A stretch of 24,133 nucleotides of DNA from Methanobacteriota archaeon (GCA_005878635.1 VBLS01000113.1:1-24133); one strand, 5' to 3'. Positions 15,263 through 22,803 are shown, numbered from the stretch's first letter. The notes: a model not told the origin generated them from the letters alone. Translations and numbers: made by a program.

Positions 15263-15294
15263 GAGGTTTGTGACACCCTAGGGCCGCAAACCTC
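15263..15294 (+). terminator. Hairpin between binding-protein and permease genes
   Basis: The arms gaggtttg (15263-15270) and caaacctc (15287-15294) are perfectly complementary. The 16-base loop contains the palindrome ccctaggg. The stem starts two bases after the binding-protein stop and is followed by a pyrimidine-rich run to about 15306. It may cause partial termination or protect the mRNA 3' end, raising binding protein over permease. Confidence 0.55.
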
Positions 15295-15331
15295 TCTCCT
15301 TCTTTCATGATCGTGATAAAGGCTGCCGGAC

Positions 15332-16201
15332 ATGGACACTGCCGCCCCGGCCCGTACTGAGCGTCCCAGAGCCCGGCTGGTCACGCCAACCACAGCGCTA
15401 AGAGGGGCGGAAATTGCAGCCGGCGCGACGCTCGCCATTTTGTTCTTTCAAGAATTCCTGCAATTCTCCTTGTTCGATCCGAATCTTTGGCTCGCATACG
15501 GACCGATTTTTCTGGGGGGCTTGGGCGGTACCATCCGCTTCATCCTCTTGGTCATCCCGATAAGCGTCATTCTGGGATTCTTTCTCGGGTGGGCACGAAT
15601 ATCGCTCCATCGAGTGCTAGTGTGGCCCGTCACGATGTTCGTCGACTTTTTCCGCGGAATGCCCCCCCTGGTCCTCGTCATTTTTGCGTTCTTGTTTGGG
15701 GACGACCTCATTCCGCAGGCGATCAAAGATCGGCTCTTGGCAGGCATTCCCCTTCGAGTGGTCTCAGTGACAGCGGCCGCCCTCGCAATCGCGTTCCACT
15801 CCGCTGCGTACCAGGCTGAAATCTTTCGCGCAGGATTTCAATCGGTACCGATGGGACAGCTGGAGGCAGCCCAAGCGCTCGGCATGAAGCCGTGGCAGGC
15901 GATGCGGTGGGTGGTTCTGCCGCAGACTTTTCGGCTAAGCTTGCCGCCGCTAGGGAATGAACTCGCCGTCGTCATCAAAGACACGTCCCTCCTCGCCGCC
16001 GTCGCCGGAGGCGAGATCGTGTCCCGCAGCCAGAATTTCGCTGGAACGCTGTCCATTTCGGGATACCCGGTCGAATGGCTGTTCGCCATCTGGACGGCCG
16101 TCGCGATCTCTTACTTTGCCGCCACGTTCACGGTGACGCGCCTCCTCCTGGTGCTCGAAAGACGATTTCACACGCCCGGGCTGGAGGCGGTCTCGATTTG
16201 A
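15332..16201 (+). CDS. Amino-acid ABC transporter permease (first)
   Basis: This 289-residue HisM/GlnP-type membrane protein has about five to six hydrophobic segments. The EAA loop that contacts the ATPase reads AYQAEIFRAGFQSVPMGQ then LEAAQALGMKPWQAMRWVVL. The family motif VDFFRGMPPLV precedes it. ATG 15332 begins a 30-residue polar N-terminus. It lies 70 bp after the binding-protein gene, separated by the hairpin. The ATPase gene begins at its very end (4-base overlap), indicating coupling. It should pair with the second permease to form the channel. Confidence 0.92.
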   Translation: MDTAAPARTERPRARLVTPTTALRGAEIAAGATLAILFFQEFLQFSLFDPNLWLAYGPIFLGGLGGTIRFILLVIPISVILGFFLGWARISLHRVLVWPVTMFVDFFRGMPPLVLVIFAFLFGDDLIPQAIKDRLLAGIPLRVVSVTAAALAIAFHSAAYQAEIFRAGFQSVPMGQLEAAQALGMKPWQAMRWVVLPQTFRLSLPPLGNELAVVIKDTSLLAAVAGGEIVSRSQNFAGTLSISGYPVEWLFAIWTAVAISYFAATFTVTRLLLVLERRFHTPGLEAVSI

Positions 16202-16923
16202 TTAGGGTCGAAGGAATTCACAAATACTTCGGGACGCTCCACGTCCTTCGCGGCATCAGTCTCGACGTCGAAAAAGGCGAAGCCGTCGTCGTCATCGGAC
16301 CCAGCGGCTCGGGAAAGAGCACGTTACTGCGATGTATCAACCTTCTCGTGGAGCCAGACGAGGGCCGGGTGTTCCTCGAGGGCACCCAAGTGAATCGTGC
16401 CGACATTCGACGGGAATGGGTGCGGCAGCAGGTCGGCATGGTGTTTCAGAGTTTCAATCTCTTCACTCATTTGACGGCCCTGCAGAATGTCATGTTGGGA
16501 CTGACGCAGGTGAAAGGCATATCGAAAGATGTCGCGGCCACAAAGGCTCGTCAGCTTCTCGCGCGAGTCGGCCTCGCTGCGAAGGAGCACGCCTATCCGG
16601 CCCAGCTCTCGGGTGGCCAACAGCAGCGAGTCGCGATCGCCCGTGCCCTCGCGATGGACCCCAAGGCAATGCTGTTCGACGAGCCGACGTCAGCCCTCGA
16701 CCCCGAATATATTCGGGAGGTCCTCGATGTGATGACCGCGCTCGCACGGGAGGGAATGACGATGATCGTGGTCACGCACGAGATGGGCTTCGCGAGCAGC
16801 GTTGCGAGCCGAATCCTATTCATGGACACGGGAATGATCATCGAAGAAGGAACGCCGGACAAGATATTCCACCACCCCGAGCACGAGCGGACGCGTTCGT
16901 TCGTCGATAAGATTCTCCGGTGA
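16198..16923 (+). CDS. Amino-acid ABC transporter ATPase
   Basis: The chosen start is TTG 16198, overlapping the permease TGA, with GGAGG at 16183-16187. It gives 241 residues, the normal GlnQ/HisP size. Motifs: Walker A GPSGSGKST, Q-loop MVFQSFNLF, signature LSGGQQQRVAIARAL, Walker B AMLFDEPTSALDP, and H-loop VVTHEMGFA. All catalytic residues are intact. The frame is open upstream to 16075 but that part is antisense-like to permease codons. It powers import through the two flanking permeases. Confidence 0.95.
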   Translation: MIRVEGIHKYFGTLHVLRGISLDVEKGEAVVVIGPSGSGKSTLLRCINLLVEPDEGRVFLEGTQVNRADIRREWVRQQVGMVFQSFNLFTHLTALQNVMLGLTQVKGISKDVAATKARQLLARVGLAAKEHAYPAQLSGGQQQRVAIARALAMDPKAMLFDEPTSALDPEYIREVLDVMTALAREGMTMIVVTHEMGFASSVASRILFMDTGMIIEEGTPDKIFHHPEHERTRSFVDKILR

Positions 16924-16927
16924 GACG

Positions 16928-17890
16928 ATGACGAAACGACTTCCATGGAATCGAGAGAATCGCTGGCGTTGGATCGACACACTTCTTGCTGCAATTGTGG
17001 TGATAGGCGCCCTTCTCTACGTCTATGAACTCATGGTGGGCTCGCGAGGGCTCCAAGTTGACTACATCGCGGCGAATTATGGCCAGTATCTTCGCGCCGT
17101 GACGGTGAACCTGTACATGACCACGGTCGCTTTTGTGGTAGGGATGACCGTCGGTTTCTTTCTCGGATGGCTCAGAACCATCCGGAGCGTGCCGGTCAAG
17201 AAAGTCATCCGCGACTACACGGCGCTTGCCGACGCGAGTTCACGGTCGCCCTTCGTCCGGTCCGGGATGCTCGCTCTCACCGTAGCCTGGACTGGCGTGA
17301 AGTATCTTGTCCGTCGGATCGGAGATGCGTATGTTGAGATTATCCGAGGGACACCCCTGTTCGTCCAGATCCTGTTCGCCTGGTCCATCCTGGTGGTGAA
17401 TTTTCCCGGTTTGTTCACAAACCCATCTTCCGTGGCATTCACCGCGGGCCTCGTCGCCCTAACCGCGAACACGGCAGGCTACCAAGCCGAAATCTTCCGG
17501 GCCGGACTCCAGACGGTCCACTCGGGCCAGGTAGAGGCGGCTCGCGCCCTCGGATTCTCGAGGCTAGGCGCCATGCGGCACGTCATCCTCCCCCAGGCCC
17601 TCCGACTGATAGTGCCGCCTCTGACCAACGAATACATCGGTCTGTTCAAGGCAAGCACGCTCGTATTCATCCTCGGCGTGCAAACGGAAATTACGTTCGT
17701 CGCCAACAAGAACGCCTTCGCCGGACACGTCTTCGAAATCTTCGCGATTGTTACGGGGATCTTCTTGCTCATCACCGTCGTCCTGGCGAAGGTTGTTCAG
17801 GCGTTAGAGTCCCGTTTCCGGATCCCGGGCCTCGGAATTCAGCAGACCCGTTCCGAGAGGCATCGGGCTCGTCCCGCGGAGGTCCCTTAA
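16928..17890 (+). CDS. Amino-acid ABC transporter permease (second)
   Basis: This 320-residue permease starts 4 bp after the ATPase stop. It has the EIIRGTPLFVQIL motif and the EAA loop GYQAEIFRAGLQTVHSG then QVEAARALGFSRLGAMRHVIL. A loop of about 45 residues (about 95-140) separates the second hydrophobic segment from the EIIRGTP motif and makes it longer than the first permease. The family-typical end RFRIPGLG is followed by a polar tail of about 17 residues. That tail overlaps the 3' end of convergent tiaS, which starts 87 bp before this gene's stop. It forms a heterodimeric channel with the first permease. Confidence 0.92.
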   Translation: MTKRLPWNRENRWRWIDTLLAAIVVIGALLYVYELMVGSRGLQVDYIAANYGQYLRAVTVNLYMTTVAFVVGMTVGFFLGWLRTIRSVPVKKVIRDYTALADASSRSPFVRSGMLALTVAWTGVKYLVRRIGDAYVEIIRGTPLFVQILFAWSILVVNFPGLFTNPSSVAFTAGLVALTANTAGYQAEIFRAGLQTVHSGQVEAARALGFSRLGAMRHVILPQALRLIVPPLTNEYIGLFKASTLVFILGVQTEITFVANKNAFAGHVFEIFAIVTGIFLLITVVLAKVVQALESRFRIPGLGIQQTRSERHRARPAEVP

Positions 17891-19240
17891 GAGCGCTTCC
17901 CGAGCTTGAGCAGCGAGTCCTACATGGACTGGAAGGGCGGTGTGGGATGAACGGAGCATCCGTTTGATGGGCATGCTGAGGTGCCGCCGCGAACCGACGG
18001 GGGGCTCGTACCAGCCCGGGGCCAACGGTCGCTCGACGGCTTCCCACCGGGCCGCGTCGCGCGGGACGAGCGTGCGACATCGCGGGCACCTGAAGCCCGC
18101 TGACCTCCCGAGAGACTTCGTCCGTTTGCCGCATGCGGGACACAATGGATTCGACACCTTTCGCACGACAGACACCGCGGAGACGACGCACAGCTTCTCT
18201 AGGTTCAAGGTCGCCGGCGAGGCTCTCACCGCCCCCATTGCGATGACGCGGTCCCCGGGAAGCAAGTTACGGACGACGGACCGGAACTGTTTCGATGGTT
18301 CGTACGCCGTGATATCGATTGGCCCGACTCGCACAACGACGTGGCCTCCCGCGAGGACGCGGGGAAGCGAGGACACGTCGCCCTCCAAGCGCACCGTCAG
18401 GTGAGGCCGCGGGGACGCACGGGACATGACATGGTCGTCCGTCCCTTGGTTGGTCTCGAAGATGAGCCATCGTTCGGGACGCTCGCCATCGATGATGCTC
18501 ATCGCGGCCGGCAAGACCGCCGGGTCGTCGCCGCGAATCCCGAATAGGATCGGGCATGGTGAGCGAGGAGCGATCACCGCTCGATCGTTCGCGTAATCGT
18601 AATTATTGAACGTGCTTGGAAAGTCGTGGTCCATCCGGATTACGGACTCCGGCGCAATTCTTCGCTCGGTCGACCACGCCTCCAGCGCCCGATAGGTCAG
18701 GATCTCGTAGGTACGGTCGCGAGGACGCCAGGCGATGGCCGCGAGGGCACCGATCAGGCCTCGTCCGTTCTTGTAAGACCGCACGACGCCCAGACCGCGA
18801 GCGCTGGCCTTTGCGGATCGTTTCGATACAACCCCGCGAACCGCTCGCCAGTAAAGGGTCGGAGTCGGTTGCCCTCTCAATACCGCGAACCCGGGGTTCG
18901 TCGTCGAGTCATCGAACCGAGACCACCGTTCCACGAGGGGGGCGATACGATCTGCGACCGCAGCCTGTTCCGAAATTGTCCGTCCCCTCGAGTAGGCTTG
19001 AATGGGACGGCCTGCAATCGATCCGACAACAAAGGGTCGGCCCACGCCTTCGCCGAAGCGCATGCAGACCGCACCGTTCCCTCGGGTCTTCCACGGGATA
19101 TTCGGATTGAGCCGGACGAGTCGCGGATAGCCGATGAGGTCGAAATCCTCGGTGAGGTCGCGGACAATTTCCGTCGCGAGGAACGTCGTGCACATGCCTT
19201 GGAGACTGTCCGTGTCGTCCACGCCAATCCAGAGGACCAT
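17804..19240 (-). CDS. tiaS: tRNA(Ile2) 2-agmatinylcytidine synthetase TiaS
   Basis: This 478-residue enzyme attaches agmatine to C34 of tRNA(Ile)(CAU), using ATP, so that it reads AUA codons. The N-terminal GVDDTDS (residues 6-12) is the TiaS signature, followed by LNPNIPWKTRGNGAV and a basic RSYKNGRGLIGALAAIAW region near 154-171. An OB-fold region lies around 280-350 and a zinc ribbon (C367, C370, C385, C388) near the C-terminus. This matches the known archaeal domain order. The ATG at 19240 has a TATA box 28 bp upstream, suggesting a leaderless transcript. The 3' end overlaps the second permease by 87 bp. Confidence 0.93.
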   Translation of the reverse strand: MVLWIGVDDTDSLQGMCTTFLATEIVRDLTEDFDLIGYPRLVRLNPNIPWKTRGNGAVCMRFGEGVGRPFVVGSIAGRPIQAYSRGRTISEQAAVADRIAPLVERWSRFDDSTTNPGFAVLRGQPTPTLYWRAVRGVVSKRSAKASARGLGVVRSYKNGRGLIGALAAIAWRPRDRTYEILTYRALEAWSTERRIAPESVIRMDHDFPSTFNNYDYANDRAVIAPRSPCPILFGIRGDDPAVLPAAMSIIDGERPERWLIFETNQGTDDHVMSRASPRPHLTVRLEGDVSSLPRVLAGGHVVVRVGPIDITAYEPSKQFRSVVRNLLPGDRVIAMGAVRASPATLNLEKLCVVSAVSVVRKVSNPLCPACGKRTKSLGRSAGFRCPRCRTLVPRDAARWEAVERPLAPGWYEPPVGSRRHLSMPIKRMLRSSHTALPVHVGLAAQAREALLRDLRGTSPMPLGTGLLNSEARDPETGL

Positions 19241-19262
19241 TCGTCCACCGAACGACGACCCG

Positions 19263-19272
19263 ACCTAAAACC
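19263..19272 (-). promoter_or_regulatory. TATA box for tiaS
   Basis: The minus strand reads ggttttaggt, centred about 28 bp before the ATG at 19240. The spacing predicts a leaderless mRNA. Confidence 0.5.
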
Positions 19273-19284
19273 CGAGGCCCCGAA

Positions 19285-19295
19285 CCTTGAAATAG
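19285..19295 (+). promoter_or_regulatory. TATA-like box for the 19322-19762 gene
   Basis: The element ccttgaaatag lies about 32 bp before the ATG at 19322. It is 12 bp from the divergent tiaS box, so the two genes share an 81-bp promoter region. Confidence 0.5.
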
Positions 19296-19321
19296 CGTCC
19301 GCCCATAAGTCGGCTCCACAG

Positions 19322-19762
19322 ATGCCCATCCGCACCTTCGAGCTCTCTCACGTCGATGGCCGTCGGTTCGTGAAGCCAACGGACCGCTGGATCAATTTGC
19401 GGGTCGACCACAACAGCACCGTCACCCTGATCTCGGAACTCGGCGATCGGCAGGCCTCCGTCGATTTCCGATTCACCGCGAACTACCATGCGTCGGAAGC
19501 CGTCGTGGGCCTTATCCAGATCGAGGGGAACATCCTCTGGGAAGGAGACGCCAAGGGCCTCGTGAAGGGTTGGTCGGCCGGCGGACAGATGCCTCCCGAC
19601 GTCGCACAGGAAATTCACACCGTGATCATGACGAACTGCATCCCGGAGGCGGTCCTGCTGGCCCGCGAGCTGCGCCTGCCGCCGCCCATCCCGATCCCGC
19701 AGGTGAATGTTCCCCAGCAGCCCGGAAAGCCTGCGAAAGGCCGATCGCCGGAGATCGCCTGA
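19322..19762 (+). CDS. Unassigned protein, possible SecB-like fold
   Basis: The ATG at 19322 gives 146 residues; the same frame is open far upstream but there it is antisense to tiaS. The N-terminal half alternates like beta strands (RWINLRVDHNSTVTLISEL, then ASVDFRFTANYH and VVGLIQIEGNILWEGDA). The second half is helical (PPDVAQEIHTVIMTNCIPE), followed by a Pro-rich LPPPIPIPQV. This beta-then-helix plan with a strand ending near PPxP recalls SecB-like proteins, but I cannot establish homology. The basic Pro/Lys tail looks disordered. It is divergent from tiaS with its own TATA box, and a T-rich stretch follows the stop. Confidence 0.75.
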   Translation: MPIRTFELSHVDGRRFVKPTDRWINLRVDHNSTVTLISELGDRQASVDFRFTANYHASEAVVGLIQIEGNILWEGDAKGLVKGWSAGGQMPPDVAQEIHTVIMTNCIPEAVLLARELRLPPPIPIPQVNVPQQPGKPAKGRSPEIA

Positions 19763-19778
19763 ACCGATTGGCTTCAGT

Positions 19779-19803
19779 GGCTTCACGAGAGCCTTTCATT
19801 TTT
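19779..19803 (+). terminator. Short hairpin plus T-rich tract
   Basis: A 4-bp stem (ggct/agcc) is followed by tttcattttt at 19794-19803, shortly after the stop at 19762. Archaeal termination often relies on U-rich tracts, so this is a plausible terminator for the preceding gene. Confidence 0.45.
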
Positions 19804-19885
19804 GCCCGTGAATCTCACTCTCTAAATTCGGAACGTCGGATTGAAGAGGTACTGTGGAATTCGTCCGGGCCTACGAGGTAGATAG

Positions 19886-20308
19886 GTGTCCACGAAGCAA
19901 CATGCCGGTACGAAATTGATTCTTGAGGCCGGCTCTCCGACAGACCAATTCGTGGTCCCAACAAATTCCGCCTTCCTCGCGACCGCACCCGAACCGGCCC
20001 CTCTCGTGGCTCGCGTTAGCACTTACAGCGCGGGTAAGGTTTCCCAGCAGGGGGAGCCGGACGCCTCCGTCTCGAGGAGGACCAGGACGCCCCAGTTCGT
20101 GTACCATCTCATCCGGTCGGCCCGGAACGTTGTCTTTCCGATCGGTCCCCTTCAGGACCAAGTTCGTTGGTGGCTCCGCCACCACGCCGAACGGCCGTCC
20201 GAGACCTGGGTCCTCCAGCCGAGTCTCCTGGGCCCGGTGTGGCGACACGAGCGCTGGGCGGACCGGCACAAAGAGATCTTCGCGGTGGCCATCCTCGAGC
20301 CCCGCTAG
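19886..20308 (+). CDS. Hypothetical protein, 140 residues
   Basis: The frame starts at GTG 19886, with GAGGT at 19875-19879, 6 nt upstream. The N-terminal third looks disordered. The remainder has an ordered-looking, Trp- and Arg-rich region: FVYHLIRSARNVVFPIG, then QVRWWLRHHAERPSETWVL and GPVWRHERWADRHKEIFAVAILEP. The many Trp and His residues and a closing beta strand suggest a folded domain. No family is recognised. The overlapping minus-strand frame (19871-20458) has low-complexity Arg/Gly/Pro content and looks like a shadow. It is convergent with the coiled-coil gene. Confidence 0.55.
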   Translation: MSTKQHAGTKLILEAGSPTDQFVVPTNSAFLATAPEPAPLVARVSTYSAGKVSQQGEPDASVSRRTRTPQFVYHLIRSARNVVFPIGPLQDQVRWWLRHHAERPSETWVLQPSLLGPVWRHERWADRHKEIFAVAILEPR

Positions 20309-20374
20309 AGCAACGCCGCGTGTGGTTCGTTCGCCGAGGGGCGCACCACGTCCCGTCGTCCTCCCGAAATCGCT

Positions 20375-20412
20375 GAATCGCGGTGAGCATTGAACGAGCC
20401 AAGGCGCGATTC
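20375..20412. repeat. Inverted repeat in a convergent intergenic gap
   Basis: The arms gaatcgcg (20375-20382) and cgcgattc (20405-20412) are perfect complements separated by 22 bases. They lie in the 118-bp gap between two convergent genes. The element could act as a bidirectional end signal. The long loop makes this tentative. Confidence 0.3.
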
Positions 20413-20426
20413 GCTCGGCCGAACCA

Positions 20427-22619
20427 TCACTTGATGTGGTCCAAGCTGAACGATCCAACGCTCACGCTCGACTTCGTGTACGTATACCGGATCCAGCCGC
20501 GGCTTTGGACGTCGCAGATGCCTTTGATGCTCAGGAAGGACTTGAGCTGCTCGACCTTGAACTCGATGCTGCCGTCCATCAGGGAACCGAGCATCTGGAT
20601 CTCCTGCTCCTCGTGCATCCCCTTCTCGATGACGTAGAAGGCGACGGCCTTGTCCCTCTTCCGCCGCCCGACGAACGGTTGGAGGAACTTGAACGTCGTC
20701 GTCGGGTCCAAGTACGCGATCAGCGTGGACACGCTCCGGAATCCGAGGCGGTACGTCGGATACTTCTTCTTCCACTCCGCCGCGGTCGCCTCGACGGCCT
20801 TCAGGATCGACTGGTGGTCCGTCGGATCGTCGATGTAGGTCGTGTTCGGATCCGTCGCCTCGGCGCCCATCGACTTCGAGTACGCGTCGATGTACCGGAC
20901 CAGGCCGAGCTTTTCGTATTCCTCGTACCCTTGGAGGACGAACGACATGTCGTCGCGGACGTCCGCCGGGCCCTTGTCCGTCAGCACCCAGAGGACCGGG
21001 ACGCCCTTCTTGAGGCCCTCCCCCATGAACAGGTTCACGAGGACCTCCTTTCCGACGTACGCGGGGCCGTACACGGAGGCGTTCGTCCCGAAGGGGATGC
21101 CGCCGAACATGAGGTCGTCGAGGCGCGGGATGCCCGTCTTGACCTTCTGCTGCTTGACCTCGATCTGGAGTTCTTGCTCCCGGGCCTCGATGTCTTCCGT
21201 GATCAGGCCCTGCTCCCGCATCCGGAGCTCCTCCATCTTCTGCTGGAGGTACTTCTCCTTCGTCCGCACCTCCTCCTCCTTCTGATTGATCTGGGACTTC
21301 AGTTCCTCGAGGCGGGCCTTCATGTCGAGCTCCTCGGTCGAGCCCCCCTGCGCCTTGGCCTCCTCGACTTTGCGCCGCTCCGCTTGGACGAGCTTCTCGC
21401 GGTACAGCATGTCCTCCTCGCGGCGGAGGAGTTCTTCCTCCTTGTAGGCGAGCGGTTCCTTCACCTTTTTGATCTCGTCCTCCTTCGCCTCGAGGTCGTC
21501 CTGGAGCCGCTGGAGATCCTGCTCCCGCAAGAGGAGGGTCCGTTCCCGCTGCAGGACATCGTGTTCCTTCTTCGTGAGGGCCCCGCCGAGTTCCGTCTTC
21601 GGCTTGCCCTCGAAGGCCTGCGCCTGCGCGCGGACCTTATCCTCGATCTTGTATCGGTTGACGTCGCCTTCGAGCGAGATGATCCGCTTCTTGAACTGCT
21701 CTTCCTTCGCCAGGTAATCCTGCTCCATCTCCCGCAGCTCTTCCTCGAGGCGGCGCTTCAGCTCCTCCGTCGGACCCGTCACCTCATCCGGATGGATGGC
21801 GGCGATGCGTTCCTCCTTGCCGCGAAGCGCGGCCTCGCGCTCCACGAGGTCCGCCTCCCGCTTCTTCAGCTCCCGCTGGTCAGGTTTCAGCTTCGCGAAG
21901 CCGGATTCGACTTGCTTCTTCAGCGCCTCGTTCACGGACCGGAGCTTGGCCGACTCGGTCTCGATCTCCTCCCGGAGCTTTTGTTCTTGCTCGAGGCGCT
22001 TCCTCACTTCCGGGGACGTCCCGGCCTTGAGCTGCTGCGTCTTCACGTACTTGATGACCGCGATGGAACCTTTCTTGATGTGCTCGATCTCCTGCTCCAG
22101 CTCCTTCCGCTTCCCGATCTCCGTCTGCAACTGCTTCGACAGGGTCGCGGTCTCCTCGATGTACTTGACCGGATCGAACTTGCCCTGACGGAAATTCGAG
22201 AGTTCGCGGTTCAGCGTGGCGCGCATCGACTCGAGCTCGGCCCGCATCCCGTCGACCTCCATCGCCTTCGAGCGGAGCTCGCGGACCTTGTCATCCGACA
22301 TGCGGTCGGAGGTGACGCGGGCGGCCAAGCCCCCGCCGGAGGTCGTGGGGACGCCGATCCAGTCCTGGAAGGCCGTGTCCTCGCCCGAGAGCCATTTCCG
22401 CAGCGCCTCGTCCCGGGAGTCGCCGGTTCCGGGGGCGCTGAGCCAGGTGCTCGCTTCGCCCGATTCGTTTTTCAGCCAGGAAGGGAGTCCTTTGTCCGTC
22501 GTCGTGGGCGCATCCTGCTTCGTCCCGCAGACGACGCATTCCCCGTGCGGGTTCACCTCGCCGCCGCAGACGCGGCAGACCTGCTGAGCGACGGTGCTAT
22601 CCGCCGGTTTCACTGCCAT
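20427..22619 (-). CDS. Zinc-ribbon / long coiled-coil / KaiC-RAD55-like pseudo-ATPase
   Basis: This 730-residue protein has three parts. Residues 15-31 form a zinc ribbon (C15, C18, C28, C31). A low-complexity linker leads to a coiled coil of about 110-490, rich in Glu, Lys, Leu and Arg heptads. Residues 493-730 resemble a RecA/KaiC/RAD55 domain: VKTGIPRLDDLMFGGIPFG is the classic entry. The Walker A equivalent is GPAYVGKE (518-525) with Glu replacing Ser/Thr. The position of the Walker B Asp (YRLGFRSVSTL, 131-141 of the domain) has no acidic residue. It is therefore likely to be a structural or regulatory ATPase relative. The ATG at 22619 has GGGAGG about 10 nt upstream. Function is unknown. 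Confidence 0.85.
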   Translation of the reverse strand: MAVKPADSTVAQQVCRVCGGEVNPHGECVVCGTKQDAPTTTDKGLPSWLKNESGEASTWLSAPGTGDSRDEALRKWLSGEDTAFQDWIGVPTTSGGGLAARVTSDRMSDDKVRELRSKAMEVDGMRAELESMRATLNRELSNFRQGKFDPVKYIEETATLSKQLQTEIGKRKELEQEIEHIKKGSIAVIKYVKTQQLKAGTSPEVRKRLEQEQKLREEIETESAKLRSVNEALKKQVESGFAKLKPDQRELKKREADLVEREAALRGKEERIAAIHPDEVTGPTEELKRRLEEELREMEQDYLAKEEQFKKRIISLEGDVNRYKIEDKVRAQAQAFEGKPKTELGGALTKKEHDVLQRERTLLLREQDLQRLQDDLEAKEDEIKKVKEPLAYKEEELLRREEDMLYREKLVQAERRKVEEAKAQGGSTEELDMKARLEELKSQINQKEEEVRTKEKYLQQKMEELRMREQGLITEDIEAREQELQIEVKQQKVKTGIPRLDDLMFGGIPFGTNASVYGPAYVGKEVLVNLFMGEGLKKGVPVLWVLTDKGPADVRDDMSFVLQGYEEYEKLGLVRYIDAYSKSMGAEATDPNTTYIDDPTDHQSILKAVEATAAEWKKKYPTYRLGFRSVSTLIAYLDPTTTFKFLQPFVGRRKRDKAVAFYVIEKGMHEEQEIQMLGSLMDGSIEFKVEQLKSFLSIKGICDVQSRGWIRYTYTKSSVSVGSFSLDHIK

Positions 22620-22693
22620 TGGAGCGGCGCCTCCCGAAGCCTCGCGTACACGGCCGACATGGAGAATCGGTCGCCGTCGCTAGCCGTCCCGAG

Positions 22694-22703
22694 GGTATTT
22701 AAT
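22694..22703 (-). promoter_or_regulatory. TATA box for the coiled-coil KaiC-like gene
   Basis: The minus strand reads attaaatacc, about 79 bp before the ATG at 22619. The predicted leader is about 50 nt and carries the GGGAGG ribosome-binding site (22630-22635). Confidence 0.55.
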
Positions 22704-22793
22704 CGTGAGGACGGCATTATCATACAACAATCTAGCGCGAGCGAGGATGGTCGCGAGGTCCGCTCCGCGACCCGCGGACGCACCCCGGAAGAG

Positions 22794-22803
22794 TCTTTAT
22801 AGG
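22794..22803 (+). promoter_or_regulatory. TATA box for the 71-residue protein gene
   Basis: The element tctttatagg lies 29 bp before a TTG at 22826 and about 55 bp before the GTG at 22853. Together with the box at 22694-22703 it makes the 233-bp gap 22620-22852 a divergent promoter region. Confidence 0.55.

Noticed and set aside
18626..19321. Upstream extension of the 19322 frame
   Set aside because: This part is antisense to tiaS and lacks a protein-like composition. The ATG at 19322 follows its own TATA box.
19871..20458. Minus-strand 195-residue frame opposite the orphan protein
   Set aside because: Gly/Arg/Pro-rich with no motif and no start signal. The plus-strand frame has a good RBS and more protein-like content, though certainty is moderate.
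20427..21143. Circadian-clock KaiC
   Set aside because: Only the general KaiC/RAD55 domain is present, single and degenerate, without KaiA or KaiB. A clock role is not supported.
20436..22802. Long plus-strand frame (788 residues) opposite the coiled-coil gene
   Set aside because: It is the reverse shadow of the repetitive coiled-coil codons, giving Leu/Arg/Asp repeats without domains. The minus-strand protein has a zinc ribbon, a KaiC-like domain, an RBS and a TATA box.
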